Numbered from the stretch's first letter, positions 51,408-61,005 are shown. The stretch: 64,000 nt of DNA from Bradyrhizobium sp. AZCC 1610 (GCF_036924515.1 NZ_JAZHRR010000001.1:7163001-7227000), one strand, 5' to 3'. The notes: generated from the sequence alone by a model not told the origin. Program-made: numbers and translations.

Positions 51408-51867
51408 TGTTCCACGTCGACCAAGGTCAAGGTTCTTGCCTCGCAGACTTATACGTTCGAGATCAGCAACAAGGATGACTGGTCATTTCTTGGCGCATCC
51501 TCTGGCCCGGGTGGCATGCCGCTGCACGAGTTCTGGCATCACAAGGACAATGGCTGGTGGGGTTCAGCCGTCGCTTTGGCCCAAATGGCGGCCTTGGCTG
51601 CCGCGTATCCGATCAAGCGCACTTTCGATCGTCCGTTTGGACGGGTCATTACGCGCTACGGAGAGACCGGCAATACGGAAAAATTTCATCGACACGCGCG
51701 ACGATCCTCGAACGGTCGAGTATTTGAGCGAGGCGTTCAAGCCGAAAAGTGACGGCGAGCTCTACGTCTATTTGAACAAGCCGGTGAGCGGATTCTGGGC
51801 CGGCCTCTTCAGTGACGTGAACACGGGAGCGGCAAGGGTTCGGGTCGTCCGTATTCGGAACAGGTGA
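51408..51867 (+). pseudogene. Frameshifted remnant of a hypothetical surface-type protein
   Basis: The frame with KVLASQTYTFEISNKDDW, GASSGPGGMPLHEFWHH and WWGSAVALAQMAALAAAYPIKRTF (about 51423-51674) continues after a frameshift at an A-run near 51679-51683 as NFIDTRDDPRTVEYLSEAFK, GELYVYLNKPVSGFWAGLF and VNTGAARVRVVRI to the TGA at 51865-51867. Both parts are good protein sequence and join to one beta-rich domain. A TAA at 51405 closes the frame on the 5' side, so the start is lost as well. Confidence 0.6.
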
Positions 51868-51947
51868 TGTTCAGTAAGGGCCGGGCCGGCACCGCGCCTT
51901 GTCGTCGTGAAGGCCATCGTCTGTTATGCGAGCGTTGGCCCACAAAC

Positions 51948-51974
51948 GACAAGGCCGCCAAAAGGCGGCCTGTC
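51948..51974 (-). terminator. Hairpin after tRNA-Gly, probable terminator
   Basis: On the minus strand GACAGGCCGCC-TTTT-GGCGGCCTTGTC forms a strong stem, 33 bp after the tRNA 3' end; the following U content is modest. Confidence 0.5.
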
Positions 51975-52006
51975 GATGATCCGGTAATTTGCCATGGAAG
52001 AAATCT

Positions 52007-52080
<74 letters not shown>

Positions 52081-52577
52081 ATCCGAGATGGCGGCAAACG
52101 TTCGCCGTCAACGGCAGACCTATGCCAAATGCGGACCGTGAATGCAACAGTCCGCGTGCGATCCGATGTCACGCGGATAATCCGATTTCATTAACAAATG
52201 GGAGCGAATCGGTCCGAAACAACGCCTAAACGGGCTTTGTCGGCCCCTTGAGCCCACGCCGGGAACCCAAGGCCAGGCCGTCAGCGCGACGCGGGGCGAT
52301 TCGCCCATTTTCGAACCAGCCTTCCAACGTCCCCTGTCATTTCATCCCACACGCCGCAGTCGCAATCGAAAGTCCCTTGCAAAGTCCCTTGGCTTGCCTC
52401 GACGGGCCATCGACGTCCCGAGGGTTCCGGCCGATCCGGTCTTCGGTGATCCGAAAGACGCCTGCCGATTGAATTTTGTGACCAAGCCGCCATCTAGCGG
52501 AGGAGGAACTTCGCTCCTAGCCGTGCTAGAACGGCCGAATTCCGAGACATCTTCTCAAGACATCAGGCGAGGATACC
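52081..52577. other. Gene-free stretch between tRNA-Gly and the thioredoxin gene
   Basis: About 500 bp with no supported gene. The left part should hold the tRNA-Gly promoter (minus strand) and the right part the promoter of the thioredoxin gene. CAATCGAAAGTCCCTTGCAA and AAAGTCCCTTGG near 52364-52392 show a short direct repeat (AAAGTCCCTTG). Nothing else stands out. Confidence 0.4.
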
Positions 52578-53501
52578 GTGACGATAGTTGAGCAGGGCGG
52601 CGGCCCGGCGCCGCAGGCAGCACCCGATCTGATCAAGGAGACGACCACCCAGACCTTCGTGAAGGATGTCATCGAGGAATCGAAGCGTCAGCCGGTGCTG
52701 ATCGATTTCTGGGCGCCCTGGTGCGGACCCTGCCGCCAGCTCACGCCCGTTCTCGAAAAGGCGGTCCGCGCGGCCAAGGGCAAGGTCAAGCTGGTCAAGA
52801 TGAATATCGACGAGCATCCGGCCATCCCCGGCCAGATGGGCATTCAGTCGATCCCGGCCGTGATCGCGTTCGTGGGCGGCCAGCCCGCCGACGGTTTCAT
52901 GGGCGCGGTGCCGGAGAGCCAAATCAACGCCTTCATCGACAAACTCACCAAGGGCATGACGGCGCCGGGCGAGCCGAATATCGCAGAGATCCTGCAAGAG
53001 GCCGAGGCCGTGCTGGCGGAAGGCGATCCCGCCGCGGCAGCCCGGATCTATGCCGAGATACTGGGTTTCGATGCCACCAATATCGCGGCGCTCGCGGGGC
53101 TGGCGAAATGCTATGTGACGACGGGTGCCGTCGAGCAGGCCAAGCAGACGTTGGCGATGGTGCCGGAATCGAAGCGCAACGACGCGGCGGTCAAGGCAGT
53201 GCAGGCCTCGATCGACCTTGCCGAGCAGGCCCAGGCGGTCGGTCCTGTGACCGAACTGGAACAGAAGGTCGCCGCAGACCCGCTCGACCATCAGGCGCGA
53301 TTCGACCTGGCGACCGCGCTCAACGCGCTCGGCAAGCGCTCGGAGGCGACCAACCAGTTGCTGGAGATCGTCAAGCGCGATCGCAAGTGGAACGATGACG
53401 GCGCGCGCAAGCAGCTGGTGCAGTTCTTCGAGGCGTGGGGCGGCGCCGACGAAGCCACCGTCGAGGGACGAAAGCGGCTGTCGACGGTTCTCTTCTCGTA
53501 A
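52578..53501 (+). CDS. Thioredoxin with C-terminal TPR domain (CnoX/YbbN-like)
   Basis: A 307-residue protein starting at GTG with GCGAGGAT upstream. The thioredoxin domain (20-125) has an intact redox centre W48-C49-G50-P51-C52, unlike the SxxC centre of E. coli CnoX. Residues 135-300 are TPR-like helices (NIAEILQEAEAVLAEGDPAAAARIYAEIL, TNIAALAGLAKCYVTTGAVEQAKQTLAMV). YbbN-type proteins hold unfolded clients under oxidative stress and pass them to chaperones. The LON-domain gene follows after 40 bp, probably in one operon. Confidence 0.9.
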   Translation: MTIVEQGGGPAPQAAPDLIKETTTQTFVKDVIEESKRQPVLIDFWAPWCGPCRQLTPVLEKAVRAAKGKVKLVKMNIDEHPAIPGQMGIQSIPAVIAFVGGQPADGFMGAVPESQINAFIDKLTKGMTAPGEPNIAEILQEAEAVLAEGDPAAAARIYAEILGFDATNIAALAGLAKCYVTTGAVEQAKQTLAMVPESKRNDAAVKAVQASIDLAEQAQAVGPVTELEQKVAADPLDHQARFDLATALNALGKRSEATNQLLEIVKRDRKWNDDGARKQLVQFFEAWGGADEATVEGRKRLSTVLFS

Positions 53502-53541
53502 GGCGTATTCCACCGAACCAACGAACTGACCGGGACTGCAG

Positions 53542-54216
53542 ATGCCGATCAATGCCGAATACCGCGGACCCGGCGAGCTACCCGAAATCATTCCGGTGTT
53601 TCCGTTGCCGGGCGCGCTGCTGCTGCCGCGCGGCCAGATGCCGCTCAATATTTTCGAGCCGCGCTATCTGGCGATGGTGGATGACGCGCTACGCGACGGC
53701 CATAGGCTGATCGGGATGATCCAGCCGGATAGTTCCCGCAGCAGGGACGAGGTAAGGCCGGAGCTGTTCCGGGTCGGCTGCGTCGGCCGCATAACGCAGC
53801 TCGCCGAATCCGGCGACGGCCGCTACATCCTGGAACTGACCGGCGTCGCGCGCTTCAAGGTGGTCGAAGAAATCTCGGCACTGACCGCATATCGGCAATG
53901 CAAGGTGGATTTCTTTCCCTATGCCGACGATTTCGTGGCGCGCAAAGGCGAAGAAGCCGTCGACCGCGCGGCCTTGCTCGATGTGCTGACGGATTTTCTC
54001 GAAGCCAACAATCTGAAAGTGGATTGGGAAGGTATCGAGAGCGCGCCGAACGAGGCACTGGTCAACGCGCTCGCCATGATGTCGCCCTATGGTCCGGCGG
54101 AGAAGCAGGCGATGCTGGAGGCGCCCGACCTGAAAACCCGCGCCGAAATTCTGATCGCGGTGACCGAAATGGACCTCGCCAAGAAGCGCACCAGCGGTGA
54201 CACCGGGCTGCAGTAG
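53542..54216 (+). CDS. LON peptidase substrate-binding-domain protein
   Basis: A 224-residue protein consisting of the N-terminal LON substrate-binding fold alone, without protease domain: PEIIPVFPLPGALLLPRGQMPLNIFEPRYLAMV at 13-45, IGMIQPD, GCVGRITQLAESGDGRYILELTGVARFKV and LNALAMMSPYGPAEKQAMLEAPD near the end. Such stand-alone proteins are common in proteobacteria next to a thioredoxin-like gene, as here, with unknown function, perhaps in protein quality control. Confidence 0.92.
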   Translation: MPINAEYRGPGELPEIIPVFPLPGALLLPRGQMPLNIFEPRYLAMVDDALRDGHRLIGMIQPDSSRSRDEVRPELFRVGCVGRITQLAESGDGRYILELTGVARFKVVEEISALTAYRQCKVDFFPYADDFVARKGEEAVDRAALLDVLTDFLEANNLKVDWEGIESAPNEALVNALAMMSPYGPAEKQAMLEAPDLKTRAEILIAVTEMDLAKKRTSGDTGLQ

Positions 54217-54220
54217 CGCT

Positions 54221-54571
54221 TCAGTACCCCGCCACCGCGAGCACGACGACGGCGCCGAGCGCTTTCCAGCCGAAGCCGCGGCCGCGCGACCACCAGGCAT
54301 TGGCGGCGGCAGCAAAGGCGTAGACCGCGACGATCGTCACGACGATCCAGTGCCGCGCGCTCTCCGATCCAAACGAGGGCGCGGCAATCAGCAGCACGCC
54401 GCCGCCGATCCAGGCCACCGTACCCGCCTGCCATACAAGGCGGATCAGGGTCCGCAGGCTCTCCGGCTGGATGGTCGCCCTAGCGAACACCTTGGTTTCC
54501 CCCAGCACGCCGTGAATCAGGGCCACCGCTATTCCAGCGACGCCAGCGCATTGCAAAATGAGATCGCGCAT
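54221..54571 (-). CDS. Small membrane protein under TetR control
   Basis: A 116-residue protein with four hydrophobic segments (about 7-24, 45-64, 74-92 and 98-115). Its start at 54571 lies 10 bp from a perfect TetR-type operator and faces the TetR gene across 77 bp. It may be the target of that regulator. The sequence carries no recognised family; DUF-type membrane proteins with a TetR neighbour often protect against solvents or dyes, which is only a possibility here. Confidence 0.72.
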   Translation of the reverse strand: MRDLILQCAGVAGIAVALIHGVLGETKVFARATIQPESLRTLIRLVWQAGTVAWIGGGVLLIAAPSFGSESARHWIVVTIVAVYAFAAAANAWWSRGRGFGWKALGAVVVLAVAGY

Positions 54572-54580
54572 CCGATGTCT

Positions 54581-54641
54581 CCATACACTACTGTATGGTT
54601 GTGCGCCACGTTCTGGCGCTTGTCAATACAGTAGTGTATGG
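54581..54641. promoter_or_regulatory. Twin TetR-type operators in a divergent promoter
   Basis: Site 1 at 54581-54598 is CCATACA-CTAC-TGTATGG, a perfect 7-bp-arm palindrome. Site 2 at 54624-54641 is CAATACA-GTAG-TGTATGG, same palindrome with one mismatch. Centres are 43 bp apart, near four helical turns, and each site lies beside one of the two divergent starts. Autoregulation by the TetR protein is likely. Confidence 0.78.
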
Positions 54642-54648
54642 TGGGAAC

Positions 54649-55185
54649 ATGAACAATCAGCTGTCGGCAAAGGACTGGCTCGACCAGGGCCTGAAAGCAT
54701 TGGCGGGCCGCGGCTTCACCGCGCTGAAGGCGGAACCATTGGCCAAGGCGATGGGCGTGTCGCGCGGCAGCTTCTACTGGCACTTTGCCGATATCGGCGC
54801 GTTTCATGCCGCGATCCTCGCGCGCTGGCACGAAGTTGCGGCCGAGCAGATCATCGCCAATGTCGAGGCGGCCTCGAACAACGAGAACCCGCTCGCGCTG
54901 CTGCTGCGCCGCGTGTTCGGCGAACGCTTGACGCTGGAACGGGCAGTCCGCACCTGGGCAAGCGTCGATCCCGCTGCCCGCGCCGCCGTGCAGGCGATCG
55001 ACCGGCGCCGGCTGAGCTATGTAGAGGGCCTTCTGGCGCAGTCCGGATTATCGGCGGAGATTGCCCGCGCCCGGGCGCAAATTCTATATTGGGCTTTTCT
55101 CGGCTTTGCTCTGTCGGACCAGCCCTTGCCGAAAGCACGGCAACAGACCGTGCTCGACGAACTGGTCCGGATGGCCGCGTCATGA
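54649..55185 (+). CDS. TetR-family transcriptional regulator
   Basis: A 178-residue protein. The start at 54649 follows GTGGGAAC; an earlier open frame runs through the operator. Residues 6-50 form the TetR helix-turn-helix (LSAKDWLDQGLKALAGRGFTALKAEPLAKAMGVSRGSFYWHF), with GVSRGSFYWHF the canonical recognition helix. The helical ligand-binding domain follows. It probably represses itself and the divergent membrane protein gene by binding the two palindromes between them. Ligand unknown. Confidence 0.93.
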   Translation: MNNQLSAKDWLDQGLKALAGRGFTALKAEPLAKAMGVSRGSFYWHFADIGAFHAAILARWHEVAAEQIIANVEAASNNENPLALLLRRVFGERLTLERAVRTWASVDPAARAAVQAIDRRRLSYVEGLLAQSGLSAEIARARAQILYWAFLGFALSDQPLPKARQQTVLDELVRMAAS

Positions 55186-55235
55186 CAGGCTGCAATCCGA
55201 TATGCTAAGCACCAGCGCCTAGCCGGAGACTGCAA

Positions 55236-55433
55236 ATGAATGCCACGCCCGAACGCCTCGACGGCACCGTCGATCCGAAATTGCTGGAGATCCTGGTCTG
55301 TCCGGTGACCAAGGGCCCGCTCGAATTCGATTCGACCCGGCAGGAACTGATCTCGCGCTCCGCCAAGCTCGCCTATCCGATCCGCGACGGCATCCCGATC
55401 ATGCTGCCGGAAGAGGCGCGGAAGATTGAGTGA
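55236..55433 (+). CDS. Trm112 family protein
   Basis: A 65-residue protein with the Trm112 fold: [48 protein letters not shown]. Only one cysteine (C22) remains of the zinc-binding set of yeast Trm112. Eukaryotic and archaeal Trm112 activate methyltransferases of translation; the bacterial version is often in the neighbourhood of such enzymes, and its role is not settled. A repeat follows. Confidence 0.9.
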   Translation: MNATPERLDGTVDPKLLEILVCPVTKGPLEFDSTRQELISRSAKLAYPIRDGIPIMLPEEARKIE

Positions 55434-55442
55434 GGGAAATCG

Positions 55443-55533
55443 CGTAGCCCGGATGGAGCGAAGCACAATCCGGGTTGGTCCGATCGACTTGCGAGACCGT
55501 TCCCGGATTTCGCTCCGCTCCATCCGGGCTACG
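55443..55533. repeat. Palindromic repeat CGTAGCCCGGATG class
   Basis: CGTAGCCCGGATGGAGCGAA and CGCTCCATCCGGGCTACG are inverted arms; same family as 48849-48939. It stands between two converging genes. Confidence 0.78.
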
Positions 55534-55543
55534 ATAAGAGAAA

Positions 55544-56761
55544 CTACAATGCCTCGCCCTTCAACAGCCGCGGCACTTCGCCGGACAGTCCCGCAGCCTG
55601 GCGGATGAACAGGTTCTTCAGCGGCGGCGCGCGATCGACGAGGCCAAGCCCGATATCGCGCACGGTACGCAGCAGCGTCGATTCGTTCGAGAACAGGAAG
55701 TTCAGCGAATTGGTGGCGAGCCCCATCGCCATGGTGTCGAAGCGCCGCCAGCGCTGGTAGCGGTCGAGCACATCGGCCTGCCCGGGATCGATGCCGAGCC
55801 GGGCCGCGTCGACCACGACTTCGGCAAGCGCCGCAACGTCTTTCAGGCCCATGTTGAGCCCCTGCCCGGCGATCGGATGGATCACATGCGCGGCGTCGCC
55901 GACCAGCGCCAGCCGCTCGGCGATGAATGAGCGCGCGACGAAATAGCCGAGCGGAAACGCGCGCGGCTTGTCGAGCGCCTTGATCTCGCCGAGCTGCAGC
56001 CCGAAGCGCTTCTCCAGCTCGTCGTGGAATTCGGCTTCGCCAAGCGCGGTGATGCGTGCGGCCTCGGTGCGATTCTCGGTCCACACCAGCGACGAGCGCT
56101 TTCCGGTCAGCGGCAAGATCGCGAATGGACCCGCCGGGAGAAAATGCTCTTCGGCACGGCCGTGATGATCCCGCTCATGACCCACGGTAACGACGATGCC
56201 GGATTGATCGTAGTCCCAGCCATGGGTGGCAATGCCGGCGCGCTCGCGCAGTTTTGAGCGCGCGCCGTCCGCGGCAATCAGCAGGCTTGCTTCGATGACA
56301 TTGCCGTCGGCGAGCGTCACGGTGACGCCGTCGGAACGTGAATCGTAGGTCGAAACCGCCGTGGCCCAGAGATCGACGCCTTCAGCCTCGGCGCGGGCGA
56401 CCAGCGCATCGATCAGCCGGCGATTTTCGACCATGTGGGCGAAGGGTTCGCCGGGTTCGACATTTCCCGCAAAGGTCAGGAACACCGGACGGGTGGCATC
56501 TTCCAGCCTGGAATCGGTGACGACCATGTCGAGGATCGGCTGGGAGTCCGATACCTGGCCCCAGACGCCGAGCGCCTCGAACAACCGCCGGCACGCGGCC
56601 ACAATGGCGGTCGCCCGCGGATCGCGGCTCGGCCGCACTGCCAGGGCCGGATCGGCCACGATGACGGGAATATCCGCGCCAAGGCCCTGACGGAGCGCCA
56701 GCGCCAGCGCCAGCCCGGCAAAGGCGCCGCCGCAGATGACAATGCTTCGCTGTGCCGCCAT
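55544..56761 (-). CDS. UbiH/UbiF-type FAD-dependent hydroxylase
   Basis: A 405-residue FAD monooxygenase of the ubiquinone-biosynthesis hydroxylase family. The FAD ADP-binding motif is at 8-21 (ICGGAFAGLALALAL), the DG motif near 160-170 (LLIAADGARSKLRERAGI) and the GD motif LVGDAAHVIHPIAGQGLNMGLKD in the C-terminal half. Such enzymes hydroxylate the ring of ubiquinone precursors (C5, C6 or C1). Alphaproteobacteria carry different sets; which position it modifies cannot be told from sequence alone. Confidence 0.92.
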   Translation of the reverse strand: MAAQRSIVICGGAFAGLALALALRQGLGADIPVIVADPALAVRPSRDPRATAIVAACRRLFEALGVWGQVSDSQPILDMVVTDSRLEDATRPVFLTFAGNVEPGEPFAHMVENRRLIDALVARAEAEGVDLWATAVSTYDSRSDGVTVTLADGNVIEASLLIAADGARSKLRERAGIATHGWDYDQSGIVVTVGHERDHHGRAEEHFLPAGPFAILPLTGKRSSLVWTENRTEAARITALGEAEFHDELEKRFGLQLGEIKALDKPRAFPLGYFVARSFIAERLALVGDAAHVIHPIAGQGLNMGLKDVAALAEVVVDAARLGIDPGQADVLDRYQRWRRFDTMAMGLATNSLNFLFSNESTLLRTVRDIGLGLVDRAPPLKNLFIRQAAGLSGEVPRLLKGEAL

Positions 56762-56859
56762 GCGATCCTTACCCGGTTACGCCGTCACATTAGACCAGAC
56801 TTGCTACCTGATATTAGCTGGGCGAAACAGGGTTTCGAAACAAGGGCACGTAAGCGGAC

Positions 56860-56938
56860 CGTCATTCCGGGGCGCGCGTCAGTGCGAACCCGGAATCCAG
56901 AGGTTTTGGCACGAGATTCCGGATTCGCCCTCTTCGAG
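56860..56938. repeat. Palindromic intergenic repeat (CGTCATTCCGGGGC class)
   Basis: CGTCATTCCGGGGCGCGCG with two mirror pieces, GAACCCGGAATCC and GATTCCGGATTC. It precedes tesB and belongs to the general palindromic repeat population of this chromosome. Confidence 0.6.
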
Positions 56939-56964
56939 GCGCGCCACGAAATGAAAGCACCGCC

Positions 56965-57825
56965 ATGTCCAAGGGCCTGATTGACCTGATTTCCATTCTC
57001 GATCTCGAACAGCTCGAGGTGAACCTGTTCCGGGGCAACAGCCCGAAGACGAGCTGGCAGCGGGTGTTCGGCGGCCAGGTGATTGGGCAGGCGATGGTCG
57101 CGGCCTGCCGCACCGTCGAGGGCCGCCTGCCGCATTCAATCCATTGCTATTTCATCCTGCCCGGCGATCCGCAGATCCCGATCATCTACCAGGTCGAACG
57201 CCTGCGCGACGGCAAGAGCTATTCGACCCGTCGCGTCACCGCGATCCAGCATGGCAACGCGATCTTCTCGATCATGGTGTCGTTCCATGCGGAAGAGGAA
57301 GGCGCGTTCAACCATCAGGACAAGATGCCGGATGTCCCGCCGCCGGAAAAGCTCACGGCGGAAGAGGTGTCGAAGCAGCCGATGTTCAAGGAGATGCCGG
57401 AGTTCATCCGCCGCTATTACGAATCCGACCGGCCGATCGAGCTGCGCCCGGTCGAGCTCGGCCGATATTTCGGCCAGAAGATCGATGATGGACGCATCCA
57501 TGTCTGGATTCGCACCGCGGCCAAGCTGCCCGACGATCCGGCGCTGCATTTGTGCGCGCTGGCCTATGCGTCGGATTTCTCGCTGCTCGATGCGGTGATG
57601 GCGCGCTATGGCCGCACGCTGTTCGACAAGCGCATGATGCCGGCCAGCCTCGATCACGCGATGTGGTTTCACCGGCCGTTTCGCGCCGACGAATGGCTGC
57701 TCTACGCGCAGGACTCGCCGAGCGCGCAAGACGGCCGCGGATTGACCCGCGGCCTGATCTTCAAGCCCGACGGCACGCTGGTGGCGTCGGTGGCCCAGGA
57801 AGGCTCGGTGCGCCAGCGCAAGTGA
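56965..57825 (+). CDS. tesB: Acyl-CoA thioesterase II
   Basis: A 286-residue double-hotdog protein. N-terminal FRGNSPKTSWQRVFGGQVIGQAMVAA, then the second hotdog beginning near residue 150 with GRIHVWIRTAAKLPDDPALHLCALAYASDFSLLD and MMPASLDHAMWFHRPFRADEWLLY, and a SVAQEGSVR C-terminus whose Gln belongs to the D-T-Q catalytic set of TesB enzymes. It hydrolyses medium- and long-chain acyl-CoA. A palindromic repeat lies just upstream. Confidence 0.95.
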   Translation: MSKGLIDLISILDLEQLEVNLFRGNSPKTSWQRVFGGQVIGQAMVAACRTVEGRLPHSIHCYFILPGDPQIPIIYQVERLRDGKSYSTRRVTAIQHGNAIFSIMVSFHAEEEGAFNHQDKMPDVPPPEKLTAEEVSKQPMFKEMPEFIRRYYESDRPIELRPVELGRYFGQKIDDGRIHVWIRTAAKLPDDPALHLCALAYASDFSLLDAVMARYGRTLFDKRMMPASLDHAMWFHRPFRADEWLLYAQDSPSAQDGRGLTRGLIFKPDGTLVASVAQEGSVRQRK

Positions 57826-57829
57826 TGTT

Positions 57830-58717
57830 TTACGCGTTTACCTGCGTGCCTCTTTCGGCCAAAACAGTCTGCGACGCCAGCCAGCGCCACATCCAGCGAT
57901 ACATCCATGGAATTGGGATGATGAAGCTGCTGGCGATTGCAGTCACGATCGCACGCCACAGAAACTCCAGGCCGGTGCCGATGAAGACGACTTCGCGCCG
58001 CGTGCCCTGGATATTCCGGGAAAACCAGCGCATCCAGGCTACGTAAACCCACGCCCAGCCAATTATGGTGATAATGGAGACAACCGCCAGAATGGTCCAT
58101 CCGAGATAGACCCAAAACGAGCCGGAGAAGCTGAGCCCGAGCGGCTGTTCGTTGGACGCAAGGTTCGCGACGAACCATCTCAGGAAAAGCCAGTAGAGAA
58201 CGATCTGAGCGAGACTCATCAGGTTGCTGAGCAAGTCAATGCCGGTCAGGCCCGCGCCGACAATGAGCACGAGGGCCCCGAAATACCACGGAACGATCGT
58301 CATCGCCTCGCCTGCGAAGCTAAGGTTCGGCCGTCCCGGCACTTGCACACACGGTACAATCCACTTGAGGTACCACACCAGGGCCCACGGGGCCGGGATG
58401 ATGAGGATGAGCCCGATCACAAGCACGAGGCTGCGCCACGTAAACTCCAAGATTCCGAAATCGATCGACAGCGGGCCCCCGCTATAGCTTCCGGCCATTT
58501 GTGGCGGGCCACCGGGCTGTGCGAAAGCGGGCGGGGCTGATCCGCCGGGAACCAAGCCGGGAATGTCTCCGGCCCGCTGCCAGCCCGACATCCCCTCGGT
58601 CCAGACCAACGTGTCCGCCCCAACCATGCCCCGGGTAACGAGGTCGCGGAGCTGCGCCTCGGGATAGGGGCCCTGTTGCTGGCCGCTGGATGCATAAAAC
58701 CACGATCGGTTCGACAT
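57830..58717 (-). CDS. GYF_2-domain membrane protein
   Basis: A 295-residue protein. Residues 4-55 are a GYF_2 (DUF4339) domain: WFYASSGQQQGPYPEAQLRDLVTRGMVGADTLVWTEGMSGWQ. A Pro/Gly-rich linker follows (60-85), then a C-terminal membrane domain with about six hydrophobic segments (LVLVIGLILIIPAPWALVWYL and following), of DUF898-like type. GYF_2 domains recognise proline-rich peptides in bacteria. Its role is unknown. It converges on tesB with a 4-bp gap and diverges from glnK. Confidence 0.83.
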   Translation of the reverse strand: MSNRSWFYASSGQQQGPYPEAQLRDLVTRGMVGADTLVWTEGMSGWQRAGDIPGLVPGGSAPPAFAQPGGPPQMAGSYSGGPLSIDFGILEFTWRSLVLVIGLILIIPAPWALVWYLKWIVPCVQVPGRPNLSFAGEAMTIVPWYFGALVLIVGAGLTGIDLLSNLMSLAQIVLYWLFLRWFVANLASNEQPLGLSFSGSFWVYLGWTILAVVSIITIIGWAWVYVAWMRWFSRNIQGTRREVVFIGTGLEFLWRAIVTAIASSFIIPIPWMYRWMWRWLASQTVLAERGTQVNA

Positions 58718-58770
58718 TTTTGTCCCTTGAGCCGTGGAGAGGGGGAAGCCAGCCGGACGGCTGGCGGTGA

Positions 58771-59301
<531 letters not shown>

Positions 59302-59390
59302 GACATCACTGAATTGAAGGCGCGGCGGCAACGACGCTGACGGGCAAGCCAAGAAACGACAACGAAACGACAACACGCCGGGGGAATTCC

Positions 59391-60698
59391 ATGGGGGCAC
59401 CATCGTATCGTGCAGCGGGGAATGCTGCGCTCATCACTCTTGCGGCGAGCTCGCTCGCGACGCCGGCCGTGGCCGCCGAAACGTCCACCATCAATGCCGC
59501 CGACACCGCGTGGATGATCGTCGCCACCGCGCTGGTATTGATGATGACGATACCGGGTCTGGCGCTGTTCTATTCCGGGATGGTGCGCAAGAAGAACGTG
59601 CTGGCGACAATGGCGCAGAGCCTCGCTGCCGTTGCGATCATCTCGATCCTCTGGGTGGCGTTCGGCTATTCGCTGGCCTTCGTCGGCGATGGTCCATGGA
59701 TCGGCACGCTCGATCGCTGGTTCCTGATCGGAATGACGATGGAGAGCGTCAACCCGGCGGCGAAGACGATACCGGAAGCGCTTTTCATGCTGTACCAGAT
59801 GACGTTTGCGATCATCACGGTGGCGCTGGTGGCGGGTGCGGTGGCGGACCGGATGCGGTTCTCGGCCTATCTGCTTTTTTCCGTCGGCTGGTTCACGTTC
59901 GTCTATGTGCCGCTCGCGCACTGGGTGTGGGGCGGCGGATTCCTCGGCACCATGGGCGTGCTGGATTTTGCCGGCGGCCTCGTCGTGCATCTTTCCGCCG
60001 GCATCGGCGGTCTGGTTGCCGCGATGGTGATCGGCCGGCGCCAAGGCTATGGTAGCGAGAACCTCGCGCCATTCGATCTGTCGCTTGCCGTGATCGGCAC
60101 CGGATTGTTGTGGGTCGGCTGGTTCGGCTTCAATGGCGGATCGGCGCTGGCCGCGAACTCGCGCGCGGTCATGGCGATCACCGCGACGCATCTGGCGGCT
60201 TGCGCCGGCGCGCTGACCTGGGCCGCGATCGAATGGGCGACACGGCGCAAACCATCGGTGCTCGGCATGATCTCAGGCGCCATCGCCGGTCTTGGCACCA
60301 TCACGCCGGCCTCCGGATTCGTTGCGCCGTGGCACGGCGTCATCATCGGCGTCGTCGCGGGAACCCTCTGCTTCTGGGCCTGCACCTGGCTCAAGCAGCG
60401 CTTCAAATATGACGACTCGCTCGACGTGTTCGGCGTCCACGGGGTTGGCGGACTGACCGGCACATTGCTCGCCGGCGTTTTTGCGGTGAACGCGATCGGC
60501 GGCACCGCAGGCCTGATCGAGGGCAATGCGCAGCAGGTCCTGATCCAGCTCTATGGGATCGCCGCCACGCTGGTGTGGTCCGGCGGCATGACCTTTGTGC
60601 TGCTCAAGCTGGTGGGCATGTTCGCGCCGCTACGGGTGTCGATGCAGCAGGAGCTGGAAGGCCTCGATATCTCGCAGCACGGCGAAGCGCTGCAATAG
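59391..60698 (+). CDS. amtB: Ammonium transporter AmtB, first copy
   Basis: A 435-residue ammonium channel: signal-peptide-like start (1-28), then about eleven membrane helices. Family motifs seen: TAWMIVATALVLMMTIPGLALFYSGMVRKKN, DFAGGLVVHLSAGIGGLVAAMVIG (twin-His region; V-V-H at about 197-199), GTGLLWVGWFGFNGGSALAAN and DDSLDVFGVHGVGGLTGTLLAG with the second pore His. It imports ammonium under nitrogen limitation, gated by the GlnK encoded just upstream. Confidence 0.95.
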   Translation: MGAPSYRAAGNAALITLAASSLATPAVAAETSTINAADTAWMIVATALVLMMTIPGLALFYSGMVRKKNVLATMAQSLAAVAIISILWVAFGYSLAFVGDGPWIGTLDRWFLIGMTMESVNPAAKTIPEALFMLYQMTFAIITVALVAGAVADRMRFSAYLLFSVGWFTFVYVPLAHWVWGGGFLGTMGVLDFAGGLVVHLSAGIGGLVAAMVIGRRQGYGSENLAPFDLSLAVIGTGLLWVGWFGFNGGSALAANSRAVMAITATHLAACAGALTWAAIEWATRRKPSVLGMISGAIAGLGTITPASGFVAPWHGVIIGVVAGTLCFWACTWLKQRFKYDDSLDVFGVHGVGGLTGTLLAGVFAVNAIGGTAGLIEGNAQQVLIQLYGIAATLVWSGGMTFVLLKLVGMFAPLRVSMQQELEGLDISQHGEALQ

Positions 60699-61005
60699 GC
60701 CACCCACCCCGTTACCACTTCCTTGCACTGCCTCTGAGCAGGGATTGCGTCGCTGAACAGCGCCTGCCCACGATTTGGGCAAGCCTGACTACGCTTTGGG
60801 CGCGACGGAATGGCGCAGGAACGTGCAATTCCCGCAAAGGGCGAAAAGGGCCGGATTCATAGTCTGTTAGGGAACGGCTTCGATCTGGCACGGCATTTGA
60901 TTCTAAGGGTCCTGGCTGTGCCCGCGTAGTGAACATCTCCGCGTGGTGAATCTCAGTCGAGAACGCCCGGTCGGTCTGAACCGGGCCCAAGCGGGGACAA
61001 TACCC
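60699..61005 (+). promoter_or_regulatory. Spacer with possible sigma54 promoter before second glnK
   Basis: No gene here. TGGCACGGCATTTGAT at 60886-60901 resembles the -24/-12 element of sigma54 promoters (TGGCAC-N5-TTGCW), with the -24 box perfect and the -12 box TTGAT instead of TTGCA. It lies about 105 bp before the glnK start, which fits NtrC-type control by nitrogen. Short inverted TTTGGGC/GCCCACGATTT elements are also present. Confidence 0.4.

Noticed and set aside
52281..52493. Minus-strand open frame in the gap before the thioredoxin gene
   Set aside because: No signal for translation and no recognisable pattern.
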